A stretch of 64,000 bases of DNA from Scheffersomyces stipitis CBS 6054 (GCF_000209165.1 NC_009042.1:62001-126000), one strand, 5' to 3'. Positions 9,407-19,841 are shown, numbered from the stretch's first letter. The notes: generated from the sequence alone by a model not told the origin. Program-made: numbers and translations.

Positions 9407-11563
9407 ATGAACGAGAATCCTCCTAAACTCTACTACTACCCGGTAGAGGTGTATGGCTCGGCCACGTCACCGCCGCAGAGTAATGTAATTCCCAACCAAC
9501 AGCTTCTGCAACCTCCTCCCACCGTGCAACAGTCGCAGCCACAACTCCAACACCTCCAGCATATCCAACAACAACAGCTTCAGCAGCATCACCAGCAGCA
9601 GCAACAAAATCAACAGCATCAACTCCAGCACCATCATCAGCAGCAATCGCAGCAATCGCAACAACAGCAGTCCCATCAGCCGCAATTACCGAGAATTCAG
9701 CTGTTGGAGCACCAGCAACAGCCGGTGCCTGTCCATATTCACCAGCATCAACAAATTCAACAACAGGTTCAACACCAACTACCACAACCATCTCAACAAT
9801 CTCAGCAGCATCTGCCACCACAGCCTCATCAACCTCGCCCTTCTCATCAACTTCAACCTCTAATGTCTCAACCAGCTCAAGCGCAAGCTCAATCTCAGCA
9901 AAATCAAATTCAACAGAACCAGCAGCTTCAGCAAGATCAACAAGTTCAACAATCACAGCAGATTCAGCAACCGCAGCAGATTCAGCAACCACCGCAGATT
10001 CAGCAGCCACCGCAGATTCAGCAACCGCAGCACATTCAGCAACCACCGCAGATTCAGCAACCGCAGCAGATTCAGCAACCGCAGCAAGTTCAACAACCGC
10101 AACAGGTACAACAAAATCAACAGACGCGGAAGCAACCGATTCCACAGTACGAGCACCAGCACCAGTTTGCAATCAGATCACCCAGTGATATTCCTAAGTA
10201 CCCAACCCCCAGCTCTATGTCTATGCCATTACAACGTCAACATGCCAGGAACTCATCCAGTGACGAGACCAACCTTTCTGCTGTGATTAGCAAGGACCAT
10301 ATGAGTTCGCAATCCAGCGTCACTGCACCGGATACCGTGTATTCCTTGGAAGAACAAGTCGATATCCTTAATCTCGTAAATCCTTCATCTATTGAGGAAT
10401 ACTCGGAGCATCTCTACAAGATAGCTAAGATCTTGTACGAGGACAACCTTGACCAGAAGCTTCCCATATTGTTCAAGAAGTTACAGGACAAGTACTATTC
10501 CTTGATGGACCAACTTGACAACTTTGTAGACTCGGAAGACCCCATCCACTCCAAAGTGTATGTAATCGTAGAGAGAAATTTCGACCTTTTCATAAAGATC
10601 TCAACAAACCACAAGAACGTCGAGCTTTCGACAAGGACCATTCGCTTTTTAACCAACATAATTATGAGCTTGAACTACTGGGAAGTTTACAATCTCTTGT
10701 CCTGGAAGCCAGTTATATATCATTTCTTGTCTGTTATTCAATTTGACATGAACGACTGCTACAACAAATTCATCAGTGACTATGCCAAATACAACTACAA
10801 AAGATTGACCCAGCCACAGCCAATGTCGCACAAGTCTAGAAACCGAAGAAGACTTAAGAGAAGAAGAAAGTACAGTGGCAAGCTTGGATCTCCAGGGTCA
10901 GAAAATGGAGTTAATGACGATGGATCTCTTTCTCCAAACCCATACTACTACGTAAGCTCCGACACAACTGGCCGTGGCAGTTTGAGAGGTATGAGTAAAG
11001 AAAGAAGAAACAGAATGATGAGAGCTGAAAACAAGCGTAATTCCCATCGGGCTATTAAGAAACCATCCAATACCAAGCCTTCCAACAAGTCGTCAAATTA
11101 TGATCCTGATGTTGTTCATGAATGTCAATTGCCATCGCCAGATGAACCTCATAAGCTTTGCTTACGTCGTTTCTCAAGAAAATATGAATTAATAAGACAT
11201 CAGGAAACTGTGCATTCTAAGAAGAAGAAACTTTTCAAATGCTTTGTTTGTGTAAAACAACACCCTGGAGTTGGCCCAAGAATATTTACCCGCCACGACA
11301 CCTTGGCCAAACATATTCGTGTTAACCACAAGATTTCTGGTAAGGAAGCCAAGGCAGAAGTTGCATATTCGAAGAAACATGCCGAGGTTGTTGAAGAAGG
11401 TGATATTACAGTCCATGTCGGACGCAGAAAGACCAAGGTTGACTTTGAATTGCGCGCTCATATGGAGAAACGAAAGGCAGAAAAGGATGAAATGGATGAT
11501 TCCGGTTATTTGGTTCATAGCGATTTCGACTCTGGAGACGAAGAAGTTACATTCAATACGTAG
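9407..11563 (+). CDS. Gln-rich atypical C2H2 zinc-finger protein, paralog of the upstream gene
   Basis: 718 residues from the ATG at 9407. Residues ~18-245 are extremely Gln-rich with Pro and His, including nine copies of a six-residue Q/P repeat. A helical core follows at ~305-465 (with LNYWEVYNLL and FLSVIQFD), then basic clusters (RNRRRLKRRRK, ~480). Zinc fingers occupy ~573-640: finger 1 is C-x11-C-x12-H-x4-H, and finger 2 is C-x2-C-x20-H-x4-H. The core, fingers and the post-finger segment (GKEAKAEVAYSKKHAEV) match the upstream neighbour position by position, though the low-complexity parts differ completely. It is likely a nuclear regulator or chromatin subunit, with the Gln-rich part acting in activation or condensation. 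It converges on RSC7 with a 132-bp gap. No clear S. cerevisiae counterpart is recognised. Confidence 0.85.
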   Translation: MNENPPKLYYYPVEVYGSATSPPQSNVIPNQQLLQPPPTVQQSQPQLQHLQHIQQQQLQQHHQQQQQNQQHQLQHHHQQQSQQSQQQQSHQPQLPRIQLLEHQQQPVPVHIHQHQQIQQQVQHQLPQPSQQSQQHLPPQPHQPRPSHQLQPLMSQPAQAQAQSQQNQIQQNQQLQQDQQVQQSQQIQQPQQIQQPPQIQQPPQIQQPQHIQQPPQIQQPQQIQQPQQVQQPQQVQQNQQTRKQPIPQYEHQHQFAIRSPSDIPKYPTPSSMSMPLQRQHARNSSSDETNLSAVISKDHMSSQSSVTAPDTVYSLEEQVDILNLVNPSSIEEYSEHLYKIAKILYEDNLDQKLPILFKKLQDKYYSLMDQLDNFVDSEDPIHSKVYVIVERNFDLFIKISTNHKNVELSTRTIRFLTNIIMSLNYWEVYNLLSWKPVIYHFLSVIQFDMNDCYNKFISDYAKYNYKRLTQPQPMSHKSRNRRRLKRRRKYSGKLGSPGSENGVNDDGSLSPNPYYYVSSDTTGRGSLRGMSKERRNRMMRAENKRNSHRAIKKPSNTKPSNKSSNYDPDVVHECQLPSPDEPHKLCLRRFSRKYELIRHQETVHSKKKKLFKCFVCVKQHPGVGPRIFTRHDTLAKHIRVNHKISGKEAKAEVAYSKKHAEVVEEGDITVHVGRRKTKVDFELRAHMEKRKAEKDEMDDSGYLVHSDFDSGDEEVTFNT
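9956..10117 (+). repeat. 18-bp coding minisatellite, nine units
   Basis: Nine units resembling CAGCAGATTCAGCAACCG encode (Q/P)QIQQP. The last units diverge to QVQQP and QVQQN. Units 1-7 differ by only a few bases, suggesting recent expansion and likely length variation between strains. Confidence 0.92.
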
Positions 11564-11695
11564 TTTGCATTCGGCCATCGAACATTCAATTCTTTATTGA
11601 TTTTATAGTATCATCAAACGCATATATACATGGAAGTATGATTCAATGTTTTAATAGTTTACATTTATAATACAAATAGGACTACCATCTAGAAC

Positions 11696-13078
11696 CTACA
11701 CAATACTTTTCTCATATTCTTGTTGGGCAATGATGGCTCGCTTAATTTCCTCATCGTCGATATCATTGAAGATATCCTTAGGAACGTTCTTCAAGCCGGT
11801 AGCTCTTTTCTTTATGTTCGGATTCACAAACTTGATATCGTACGTGAGACTTGAAGGCTTCTTTTCTTCCTTATAGACACCATATTTTACCGACGTTGGC
11901 TGTGTTGACTCAGGATAGAATGTAGAATTGGTGAAAATATCTTTGGCCCCGCGGTTGAAAGACTGATTCCTTTGCTCTTGCAACTTGTTGTTATGTTCTC
12001 TAGTTTTAACGGCTATTTGATACATCCAGGTTGGATCTGTTTGGTAATTCACTAATGGCGTGGATGTGATTGGTGTAGAACCTCCGTTGGTATTGGAATC
12101 GCCTAACACACTACCTACCTTTCCAACTGGTCCGAAATATTGTAAGGGGTCAGCATATTCTCCTGCAATATCTCCACGTTCGATTGCCCTTTGCTCCCAG
12201 AAATCGTCGATGACCTTCTTACCATCGATAATCATTTTGGCACCAAATTCTCTAAAAATCGAACGAGCTGCTACCAAGTTGACAGATCTACCCTTATACG
12301 AATTAGGGATAATGGCACGATCGATTAAGTCCATCTTTTCTTCATTGGTACAGACTTTCTTGAACAACGATCTATGAGTCTTGAACAACAAGTATGAATC
12401 TCTGAATCCTACAAGTCTAGCTGGTTCTGTCGAAACCATGAATAATTGGTCACCGTGACCTAACAACTTAAATGTCTTCATTCTGAACTGCCTTCCTCCC
12501 TGCAATACCCCGTTCTCGTCTATCTTGGTGTGTCCCTTTGGATCCTCGTGGTCAATAACAACCTCATCGTTCTTGACGTTGAGCGGGTTTCCATCTTCAT
12601 CGTAGACTCCATCTTCCAAGATGGTAATGTTGAGCTTCTTTCTTCCTCTTTTCTTAGGCTTTCTAGGTTCTTCCTTCAATGGCTGGCGTTTAACTTCTTG
12701 CTTCACCTTCATGTCTTCTCCATCTTCTTCTTCTGCATTTTCATTAGGTTCATCCTCTGCATCTTCGTCTGCGTCTTCCTCTTCCTCTTCTGCTTCTTCG
12801 TCATCATCTTCTTCGTCATCATCATCTTCATCGTTCGTAGTAGCCTTTCTCTTACGAGATCTATGACGAACGATCGACGTGTCCTCATCTTCAACGTCGT
12901 CATCTTCTTCTGCCAATTCGTCCTTAACATCTACATTGTCATCTATTTTGTATTCTTCATCTCCATCGTCTTCGTTCAAATCCAAACCAGACAAATCAGA
13001 ACGGTGGGCCCGGATGGCTCGAGGCGATCTCGTGGCCTCAGGAGAACTGCCAGCACTGCTACGCGATGATCTGGGCAT
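11696..13078 (-). CDS. RSC7: RSC chromatin-remodelling complex subunit Rsc7/Npl6
   Basis: Rsc7 (Npl6) is a structural subunit of the RSC nucleosome remodeller in the nucleus. The 460-aa product is close to the S. cerevisiae length (435). The first ~145 residues are Ser-rich and then strongly acidic (long D/E runs), followed by an AT-hook-like KKRGRKK. The conserved Rsc7/Swp82 domain spans about residues 190-300, with GGRQFRMKTFKLLGHGDQLF, ARLVGFRDSY and FREFGAKMI. The C-terminal half is polar with a final charged helix. The SWI/SNF paralog Swp82 shares the domain, but the overall layout and length fit Rsc7 better. Its start (13078) has 379 bp of upstream sequence before the end of YTA12. It lies beside the two zinc-finger paralogs. 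Confidence 0.9.
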   Translation of the reverse strand: MPRSSRSSAGSSPEATRSPRAIRAHRSDLSGLDLNEDDGDEEYKIDDNVDVKDELAEEDDDVEDEDTSIVRHRSRKRKATTNDEDDDDEEDDDEEAEEEEEDADEDAEDEPNENAEEEDGEDMKVKQEVKRQPLKEEPRKPKKRGRKKLNITILEDGVYDEDGNPLNVKNDEVVIDHEDPKGHTKIDENGVLQGGRQFRMKTFKLLGHGDQLFMVSTEPARLVGFRDSYLLFKTHRSLFKKVCTNEEKMDLIDRAIIPNSYKGRSVNLVAARSIFREFGAKMIIDGKKVIDDFWEQRAIERGDIAGEYADPLQYFGPVGKVGSVLGDSNTNGGSTPITSTPLVNYQTDPTWMYQIAVKTREHNNKLQEQRNQSFNRGAKDIFTNSTFYPESTQPTSVKYGVYKEEKKPSSLTYDIKFVNPNIKKRATGLKNVPKDIFNDIDDEEIKRAIIAQQEYEKSIV

Positions 13079-13457
13079 TATGGATAAATAGAAGTACGCT
13101 ACTAAAAGACTGGCCTTATAGCTGAAAATTTGATGATTTCAAGATCACATAAATATAAACACATATTTGTGAACTGTAATGAAGAGAGCTCAACTATTTT
13201 TCGCGTGTTGAATTCGGTCGTGCAACAACAATTTTAGTATTGACCAGTACTTTGACCACAAGCTGATTATTGATTCAAGTAATGGATGAAAATTGGAACA
13301 TTGTCCAACATGATTGTATATCTCCTAACAGTAGAGATTTCCATTTATGTTTTTGTAATCTTTTTGTTTTTCAAGTTCATCTCTTTTGTCTTCATGTCTA
13401 CAATTCTCTTATAACGTATGGTTTATGTATATACAAGCTGAATGACTATAATGTTAT
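13079..13457. promoter_or_regulatory. RSC7 promoter / YTA12 3' region
   Basis: 379 bp between two minus-strand genes. AT-rich, no other feature seen. Confidence 0.5.
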
Positions 13458-16454
13458 TTACTTTTCTTCTTCCTTCTCGTCGTCCTTCTTTTCGTCGGCC
13501 GGTTTCTCATTCTTGAACGCTGGCTTCTTTTCAAGATACTTGTCAAAGGCATCGTTGGTTTCAGGGAATGGTCTCTTACCCAACAATCTGATCATATCTT
13601 CTCTTGTGATGAACTCCTTTTTCAACAACTCTTCCGCAACCAACTCGACTTCCTTAGATTTCTCAATCAACAATTCCTTACATCTCTTGTGACACTCGCC
13701 CACTATTCTCTGTACTTCTTCGTCAATGGTCTTGCTGGTCTCGTCACTGAATGGCTTCGTCAAATTGTCCTGTGACTGAGTATCAGCGTAGTTTACCATA
13801 CCAACTTTCTTTGACATCCCAAAACGCAAAACCATGGATTGGGCAATATTGGTAACTTTCTTGAAGTCATCGTGGGCACCACTGGTAACAGAAGAGAAAT
13901 GCAATTCTTCGGATACACGGCCACCCAATGTCATGATCATTCTGTCGTACAATTGCAATGTAGACAACAAGAACTGATCAGGAGGCAAATACTGCGCATA
14001 TCCCAAAGCGCCTTGACCTCTAGGAATAATAGACACTTTCAACAAAGGATGGGCGTACTTCAAATACCAACCACAGACAGCATGGCCAGCTTCATGGTAA
14101 GCTACGATTCTCTGCTCTTCAGCGTTCAAAAGCTTTGACTTCTTCTCGATACCACCAATAACTCTCTCAATGGCCAATTCAAAGTGTCTCAACGTCACCG
14201 AGTCGGCATTGTACCTGGCACCGATCAATGCGGCTTCGTTGCAGACATTGGCGATATCAGCACCAGAAAAACCAGGAGTCAACGCAGCTAATCTACCTGG
14301 CAAATCGTCGTCAATATCCTTCTTCAATTTGATCTTCCTCAAGTGAACTTGAAAAATCTCCTTACGACCCTGCAACTCAGGATTGTCAATTGAAATGTGT
14401 CTATCGAATCTCCCTGGTCTCAACAAGGCCCTATCCAAAATATCAGCTCTGTTTGTACCAGCCAAGACGACAACATGATCGGAGGTATCAAAGCCATCCA
14501 TTTCAACCAATAACTGGTTCAAAGTTGTCTCACGTTCATCGTTGGCACCGCTGGCATTACCCTTAGAACGCTGTTTACCAATAGCATCGATCTCATCTAC
14601 AAAGACAATGGAGGGGGCGTTTTCACGAGCAGTCTTGAACAAGTCACGAACTCTGGAAGCACCTACACCGACAAACATCTCTACGAATTCAGAACCAGAA
14701 ACTGAATAGAATGGGACACCTGCTTCTCCAGCAGTAGCACGAGCAAGCAAGGTTTTACCAGTTCCTGGAGGACCCGAAAGAATGGCACCTCTGGGGATCT
14801 TTGCTCCTAATCTCTCATACTTTTCTGGGTTCTGCAAGAACTTGACGAACTCCATGACCTCTTCTTTGGCTTCAGCCATGCCAGCTACATCTCTAAATCT
14901 GATTTTGATATCGGTGTCCTGGTTGAATTTCTTAGCAGTAGACTTACCGAACCCCAATGGTCCTCCCATTCCACCCATACCAGTAGCTTTCTTGGTCATG
15001 TAGTAGATCGCACCCAAGAATAACACTGTAGGTAAGAAGTTGACAAGCATCTTGGTGGTACTTCCTTCGTTTGTGTAGATGACTGGAACTCTCATCAGAT
15101 CGGCTACGTTATAGTCTTCTTGCACACTACGTAAATTCTTTTCAAACGACTCAATAGCACCGATGTTGAAGTAGAAGTTTCCTTCATGATGAGGATACTG
15201 AGCTCTTCCGTTTTCATTCAATTCTACAACTGCAATTCTGTTGTTGACAACAACGACCTTATCTACCAAGTTCTTGCTCAAGAAGTCAGTGGTGAACTGC
15301 TGAAAGCTGATCTCGTTATTGGAAGACTGTGTCAAGTTGTATACGATGTATGATAATAAACCAATCAAGACACCTACCTGGAAGAATCTCATAGGCGAGC
15401 TATTAAAATTAATCTCAATGTCGATGTTCTTCTTGTTATTCTTATTGTCCTTACCATCCTTATTATCCTTTGAGCTGTTTGTCTTAGAGTCTTTGCCCTT
15501 ATTATTGTCGGAGTTCGTTTGAAAGGAAAAGTTGCCGAAGACAGACTCATTCTTCGAGTCCTTAGTAGTAGAACCTCCGTAGACTTGCTTGAGTTTCTCT
15601 TGCATCGTCCTCAACTCGTTAGTGAAGCTTTGGTAACGAGCGTATTCGTAAGGGCATAATGGGTTCGTGTATCTGGTGTTGGAATCAGCAAACGGAGTCG
15701 AAGATAACGTGTCAAAGATGTTGAACCACGACGAAACGACTTCAGGTGCAGTCTCGCTTGATTTAGCAAGCTCTTCAATCAACTCTTCCTTGTTTGTAGT
15801 GGGAGACATCGAAACATATCCCTTCAAGTACTTAGTTACTTGGACATTCTGAAAGTCCAACTCGTCCAAAAATACAACATTGTTCAGCAACGAATAGTAG
15901 ATATGGAAATAGAACAATACTTCCTTTTTTGTTAAAGGAGTCAAGTCGGGATGAAGGTTCTTGAACATAGTGTCAATTTCGTCAATGATCTGATCAGGAG
16001 TTAAACGGGATCTATTGTTGGAGTTGTAGATATGGCATTGATCCAAAAACGCATTCAACATGAATTTGTACACTACATTGTATCTTGCCAATGAATCTAA
16101 GTCAAGCGGATCCTCGTCAAAAATGATCGAAGGTGTCTCTATGTTTTCGTCTATCATCTTATATGCCTTTGCCTGAGAGATCTTGAGTTCCTGGTTGACA
16201 AGTTGACCCCGCAACTTCAACCTGTCGAAAAAACCAGCATTTCTATATTCATCTTTCAACTGTTTCAATTTCTTAAGTTCTTCGTCTATTTTTTCTTGCT
16301 GATGTTCATGGTTCTGTTCGAGAAGTCTAGAAGTCTGCGAAAGAAGTCTTACAGAAGAAGCACTCAATCGCGAGATTCCCACCTTCCAAACTTGATGCTT
16401 TATACGAGTGTGAACCAGAACCCGCATGGGTTTGGAACTGATTAATAAACTCAT
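13458..16454 (-). CDS. YTA12: Mitochondrial m-AAA protease subunit Yta12, with enlarged N-terminus
   Basis: Yta12 pairs with Afg3 in the inner-membrane m-AAA protease, which degrades membrane proteins and matures MrpL32. The 998-aa product has an Arg/Ser-rich presequence (~1-45), a long region before the first membrane span, TM1 (~355-374), the intermembrane-space domain, TM2 (~470-487), Walker A GPPGTGKT (561-568), Walker [12 protein letters not shown], the second region of homology ending RPGRFDRH, and the zinc protease motif HEAGH (787-791). The end ([18 protein letters not shown] plus a K/E tail) matches Yta12 rather than Afg3. The oddity is about 180 extra residues before TM1 relative to S. 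cerevisiae Yta12 (825 aa), including a seemingly folded segment (~110-290) and an N/K/D/S-rich linker (~296-345). Confidence 0.92.
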   Translation of the reverse strand: MSLLISSKPMRVLVHTRIKHQVWKVGISRLSASSVRLLSQTSRLLEQNHEHQQEKIDEELKKLKQLKDEYRNAGFFDRLKLRGQLVNQELKISQAKAYKMIDENIETPSIIFDEDPLDLDSLARYNVVYKFMLNAFLDQCHIYNSNNRSRLTPDQIIDEIDTMFKNLHPDLTPLTKKEVLFYFHIYYSLLNNVVFLDELDFQNVQVTKYLKGYVSMSPTTNKEELIEELAKSSETAPEVVSSWFNIFDTLSSTPFADSNTRYTNPLCPYEYARYQSFTNELRTMQEKLKQVYGGSTTKDSKNESVFGNFSFQTNSDNNKGKDSKTNSSKDNKDGKDNKNNKKNIDIEINFNSSPMRFFQVGVLIGLLSYIVYNLTQSSNNEISFQQFTTDFLSKNLVDKVVVVNNRIAVVELNENGRAQYPHHEGNFYFNIGAIESFEKNLRSVQEDYNVADLMRVPVIYTNEGSTTKMLVNFLPTVLFLGAIYYMTKKATGMGGMGGPLGFGKSTAKKFNQDTDIKIRFRDVAGMAEAKEEVMEFVKFLQNPEKYERLGAKIPRGAILSGPPGTGKTLLARATAGEAGVPFYSVSGSEFVEMFVGVGASRVRDLFKTARENAPSIVFVDEIDAIGKQRSKGNASGANDERETTLNQLLVEMDGFDTSDHVVVLAGTNRADILDRALLRPGRFDRHISIDNPELQGRKEIFQVHLRKIKLKKDIDDDLPGRLAALTPGFSGADIANVCNEAALIGARYNADSVTLRHFELAIERVIGGIEKKSKLLNAEEQRIVAYHEAGHAVCGWYLKYAHPLLKVSIIPRGQGALGYAQYLPPDQFLLSTLQLYDRMIMTLGGRVSEELHFSSVTSGAHDDFKKVTNIAQSMVLRFGMSKKVGMVNYADTQSQDNLTKPFSDETSKTIDEEVQRIVGECHKRCKELLIEKSKEVELVAEELLKKEFITREDMIRLLGKRPFPETNDAFDKYLEKKPAFKNEKPADEKKDDEKEEEK

Positions 16455-17454
16455 TAGTTAAATAAAAGGAGTTAATCTCATGTAAATTAGACCCTTCATT
16501 GTTAAATAGAAAGTGCTTCTTTAAGAGAGAGTATTAATTTTTCAGAGTGGTTTGCCTCCATCGTCGACTGCCGCATTGGGAAGCAGGGTGACATTTTTGC
16601 GAGTACGTTTTTGTTGCAACTTTGCACCCACAGTGATACTAATGTAGATACTAAGGTTAAGCACTTTTGTCTATAAATCGTCACATTGCTTTAAGCTAGG
16701 CTTAAGAGGTCATTAAACTGTTACCGTATTTGTCTGTTTTCGTTTTCAAAAATAGAACTCTATAACAGCCACTCATAATTATAGGCACGAATAGTGACCA
16801 GCAAGTTAAGTGCATTTTCTGTTTCAAACCAGAACAATCTCCAAACTTAAGCACTATTAGGATAACAGTTTATTTAGATAATATACGTAGACTGGATATC
16901 TCGATTTTATACTCAGAAACCATGCCTATATTATCGCCTGTATTTAGCGAATTGCAACCACCGTCGGCGTCCCGGCCCGTAAATCTCTGCATTATGGGAA
17001 GTGTGGATTGTAAGAATTCTGTACCAACAGTTCAAACCTGGTCTTCTGTAGTAGAAATCTTAGAAATCTTAGTATGAAATGGTAAATAATTCAAGATAAT
17101 CACAACCTTCGAATCTATCTTGTTGCTGAAAAGAAGCCGGTACTCCAACAAAATCGCCATTGAGTATGGAAGTTCCATCGGGATACAGACCCAGAATATT
17201 ACCATGAAGCTACAGAGCGAGCAAGATAAGCCTGCATATGTCACACTTCGGAATATTCCGATCTTATCTATATGCCCCAGGAATGGACAAATTCTTCACC
17301 ACAATTGCATAAATAATAGTAGCTGTCAAGCTTTAAAAAGACCTAGCCGGTATAAAGTCAAGATATTTCCTCAACAGTGAAGAGTAGTTACTTTTTCATA
17401 ATTTTAAGCACCAATTAACGCCATTTCCCAATTGTATCTGTATTTTCATTCAAC
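16455..17454. promoter_or_regulatory. Divergent promoter region of YTA12 and DAL2
   Basis: 1.0 kb. Near DAL2 are GATAAG at 17225-17230 and its complement CTTATC at 17263-17268, matching the GATA-factor sites of nitrogen-catabolite-regulated genes. Small open frames here (for example 17120-17380) look non-coding. Confidence 0.6.
17225..17268. promoter_or_regulatory. Paired GATAAG sites upstream of DAL2
   Basis: GATAAG at 17225-17230 and the inverse CTTATC at 17263-17268 lie about 190-230 bp before the DAL2 start. GATA activators such as Gln3/Gat1 bind paired sites like these under poor nitrogen. The link to DAL2 is inferred from position and pathway. Confidence 0.5.
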
Positions 17455-18474
17455 ATGGCTCAAGTATTCTCTGAAAAAGACTTCCACGACAAGATTGTCC
17501 TCAACTACACCGATGTTATTGGTGAAAAGTTGGGTGGGAAAGTGTTGAAATTCTCAGACCAATGGTTTGCCGAGGCAGCCAACTTGATCAAGCCTAAGGC
17601 TCCTATCAGAGACGCCACCAGGTTCGTATTTGCTGGGGCTTGGTACGACGGTTGGGAAACCAGAAGACACAACGAGGCAGAAGCCGATTGGGTCATAATA
17701 AAGTTGGGAGTTTCTTCCGCAAATATAATTGGGGCAGAGATTGACACTGCTTTTTTCAACGGGAACCACGCCCCGTTCATTTCTGTAGAAGGAGTTCAAT
17801 TGCTGGACGACAACGTCGATTCGATCCAAGAGCAAGACTGGGAGATCATAATCTCTAAGGTCGAGTGTGGACCTTCTCAAAAACACTTCTTTGTCAGAGA
17901 TAGTGTCACTGACAAGAACTACACCCATGTCAGATTGAGAATGTACCCTGATGGAGGCATAGCCAGATTCAGATTATATGGATCTGTGGTTCCCATTCTC
18001 CCTACGGACAAGAACACTGTCTTAGACTTTGCTTCTGTCAATAACGGTGGTGTAGCAATTTCTGTAAGTGACCAGCACTTTGGATCTGCTGACAATTTGT
18101 TGTTGCCAGGTAGAGGGCATGATATGTCTGATGGTTGGGAAACAACCAGATCCAGACAGCCGGGCCATGTTGATTGGGTAATCATCAGATTGGGAGCAGT
18201 GGCCAATATCAAGGAAATTATAATTGATACAGCCCACTTCAGAGGTAATTTCCCTCAGAAAATCAATGTCAAAGGCATTAACGTTGTCGACGAGTCCAAG
18301 TTGCCGGATGCAAAGGACAAGGAATGGGAAGTTTTGGTGGATGACACCAAGACAGGTCCAGACAAGGAGCATAGCTTCACCATAAAAAAGTCCGATTCTT
18401 ACTCTCACGTGTTGTTGACCATTATTCCAGACGGTGGGGTCAAGAGAGTAAGAGTGTTCGGTACTATTGCGTAA
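17455..18474 (+). CDS. DAL2: Allantoicase
   Basis: Allantoicase hydrolyses allantoate to ureidoglycolate and urea, allowing purines to serve as a nitrogen source. The 339-aa product matches the family length (~343). It consists of two similar beta-barrel halves. Half one has FAGAWYDGWETRRHNEAEADWVI and half two has GHDMSDGWETTRSRQPGHVDWVI, the duplicated DGWET-R...DW-I signature. Each half ends in a YPDGG/IPDGG-(I/V)-R-R-(L/V)-(Y/F)-G phrase. The start context and the absence of a longer ATG frame support 17455. GATAAG elements upstream suggest nitrogen catabolite control. No other allantoin-pathway gene is present in the window. Confidence 0.95.
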   Translation: MAQVFSEKDFHDKIVLNYTDVIGEKLGGKVLKFSDQWFAEAANLIKPKAPIRDATRFVFAGAWYDGWETRRHNEAEADWVIIKLGVSSANIIGAEIDTAFFNGNHAPFISVEGVQLLDDNVDSIQEQDWEIIISKVECGPSQKHFFVRDSVTDKNYTHVRLRMYPDGGIARFRLYGSVVPILPTDKNTVLDFASVNNGGVAISVSDQHFGSADNLLLPGRGHDMSDGWETTRSRQPGHVDWVIIRLGAVANIKEIIIDTAHFRGNFPQKINVKGINVVDESKLPDAKDKEWEVLVDDTKTGPDKEHSFTIKKSDSYSHVLLTIIPDGGVKRVRVFGTIA

Positions 18475-18773
18475 GTATATAACTACTCGTACTAGAAGGT
18501 TAGAAAAAAGTTCTTGGAAATATTTCAGTTTCAGTAGATAAGTTGAATAGAATATCTCACTAGAATTTAGTATCGCTCTCAGTGGATAATGTAGCAAATT
18601 CAGAGTGTAGTATGAAGGTAGCATAAGTGGCTGCAACTTGCTAAATATAGCTGAAAAATAACGTTCTGAAAAACGCGATGATCATGGAAATTTATGCTAC
18701 AATAGCGTAGAAGTTGCGGAAGAACAACTAAAGATTAGCGAAGACAACTTTTTTACTCTCACTTAATGTGGCA

Positions 18774-19841
18774 ATGGGGCGAACGATATCAATAGATAAT
18801 ATCAGTCTGTTCCTTCAGCAAGGAGTTCCAGTATATGAAATTTTCAATGAGGATCAGAGGAACGATCTTTGTCCCATAATATCCAATACCGAAGTACAAG
18901 AAAAAGTGGTTCAATGTCTCCAAGAGTCGGAGGTCTTCGAGTCTAATGCCTACTATTGCAAATTGTTTCTCAAGAGCTATATTTCATGCATTGAAAAAGA
19001 AGGCTACGAGCTTCTGGAAGCATTGTACGAGGTCTACTGTGATCCAAAAATTCTCAACGCAAAAGAATTGGCACCTACAGATACCATTACTATCCACTAC
19101 CCTATTGGTGGATTCGACTCGGTTCCAACCACCGTAGTGAGCATAAAAGAGACTCCTAAAATCATATCAGGCATAAATACAACTGGTTTGCGTACTTGGG
19201 AAGCTGCACTTTTTCTCTCCAATTACTTGAACAATTTCCAGAATCCTCCATATGATTTTGGTAATAAAACTATTCTTGAACTCGGCGGAGGCACTGGTCT
19301 TGTCAGTCTTGCCTTATTGAAGTATTATAGTAATCATATCAGAGAAATTCGTGATTTGGTCCTTACAGATGGTGCTGTTTCTGTATTCGACAATTTCATT
19401 GAGAATACAAAGTTGAACGGCATCAATGTTCACGATGACGTCGAAAAGGGACCAAAGATTTGGTGCAAGCAGCTTCTATGGGGAACAACGAACCCAGAGG
19501 ACAAGGAAAACTTTACCCAAGACCCAATTGACGATGTGGACGTGATTGTAGCGGCTGATGTCACTTATGACTCAACCATTCTTGAGCCATTGTGTTCGAC
19601 GATTCACGATTTCTTCAGACAAAGCAATACAAAAGTTGCCATTATAGCTGCTACAGTAAGAAATGAAGAAACCATTGCCAACTGGGAAAAGGAGTTGGAT
19701 AAGTGGTTTGGCAAGGATAGTGAACATGGTTCTTGGACAGTCAAGCATCATTGCAAGGAGCCAGAAAAAGTACACGGTCATGTTTGGTTCAGAAGGAACA
19801 CTCCCGAGATTCGAATCTACGAGATCCAGAGCAAATTATAA
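18774..19841 (+). CDS. EFM3: Protein-lysine N-methyltransferase Efm3 (eEF2 methylation)
   Basis: Efm3 (FAM86 family) trimethylates a lysine of elongation factor eEF2 in the cytosol. I start at the ATG at 18774 (355 aa; S. cerevisiae 339). The reading frame opens six bases earlier only at a GTG. The N-terminal ~115 residues are a helical family-specific domain. The class I methyltransferase fold follows, with the SAM-binding loop LELGGGTGLVSLALL (~165), LTDGA (acidic strand 2) and the post-II motif AADVTYD (~262), which resembles the DVTYD signature of this family. It lies 299 bp downstream of DAL2 on the same strand. Confidence 0.88.
   Translation: MGRTISIDNISLFLQQGVPVYEIFNEDQRNDLCPIISNTEVQEKVVQCLQESEVFESNAYYCKLFLKSYISCIEKEGYELLEALYEVYCDPKILNAKELAPTDTITIHYPIGGFDSVPTTVVSIKETPKIISGINTTGLRTWEAALFLSNYLNNFQNPPYDFGNKTILELGGGTGLVSLALLKYYSNHIREIRDLVLTDGAVSVFDNFIENTKLNGINVHDDVEKGPKIWCKQLLWGTTNPEDKENFTQDPIDDVDVIVAADVTYDSTILEPLCSTIHDFFRQSNTKVAIIAATVRNEETIANWEKELDKWFGKDSEHGSWTVKHHCKEPEKVHGHVWFRRNTPEIRIYEIQSKL

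Noticed and set aside
9423..10172. Long open frame (249 codons) on the minus strand
   Set aside because: It is the antisense of the CAG/CAA-rich Gln region; Val/Ala/Glu-rich translation is a by-product of the repeats.
12530..13069. 179-codon plus-strand frame opposite RSC7
   Set aside because: Antisense of the acidic GAA/GAT-rich N-terminus; Phe/Ile/Ser-rich translation without domain.
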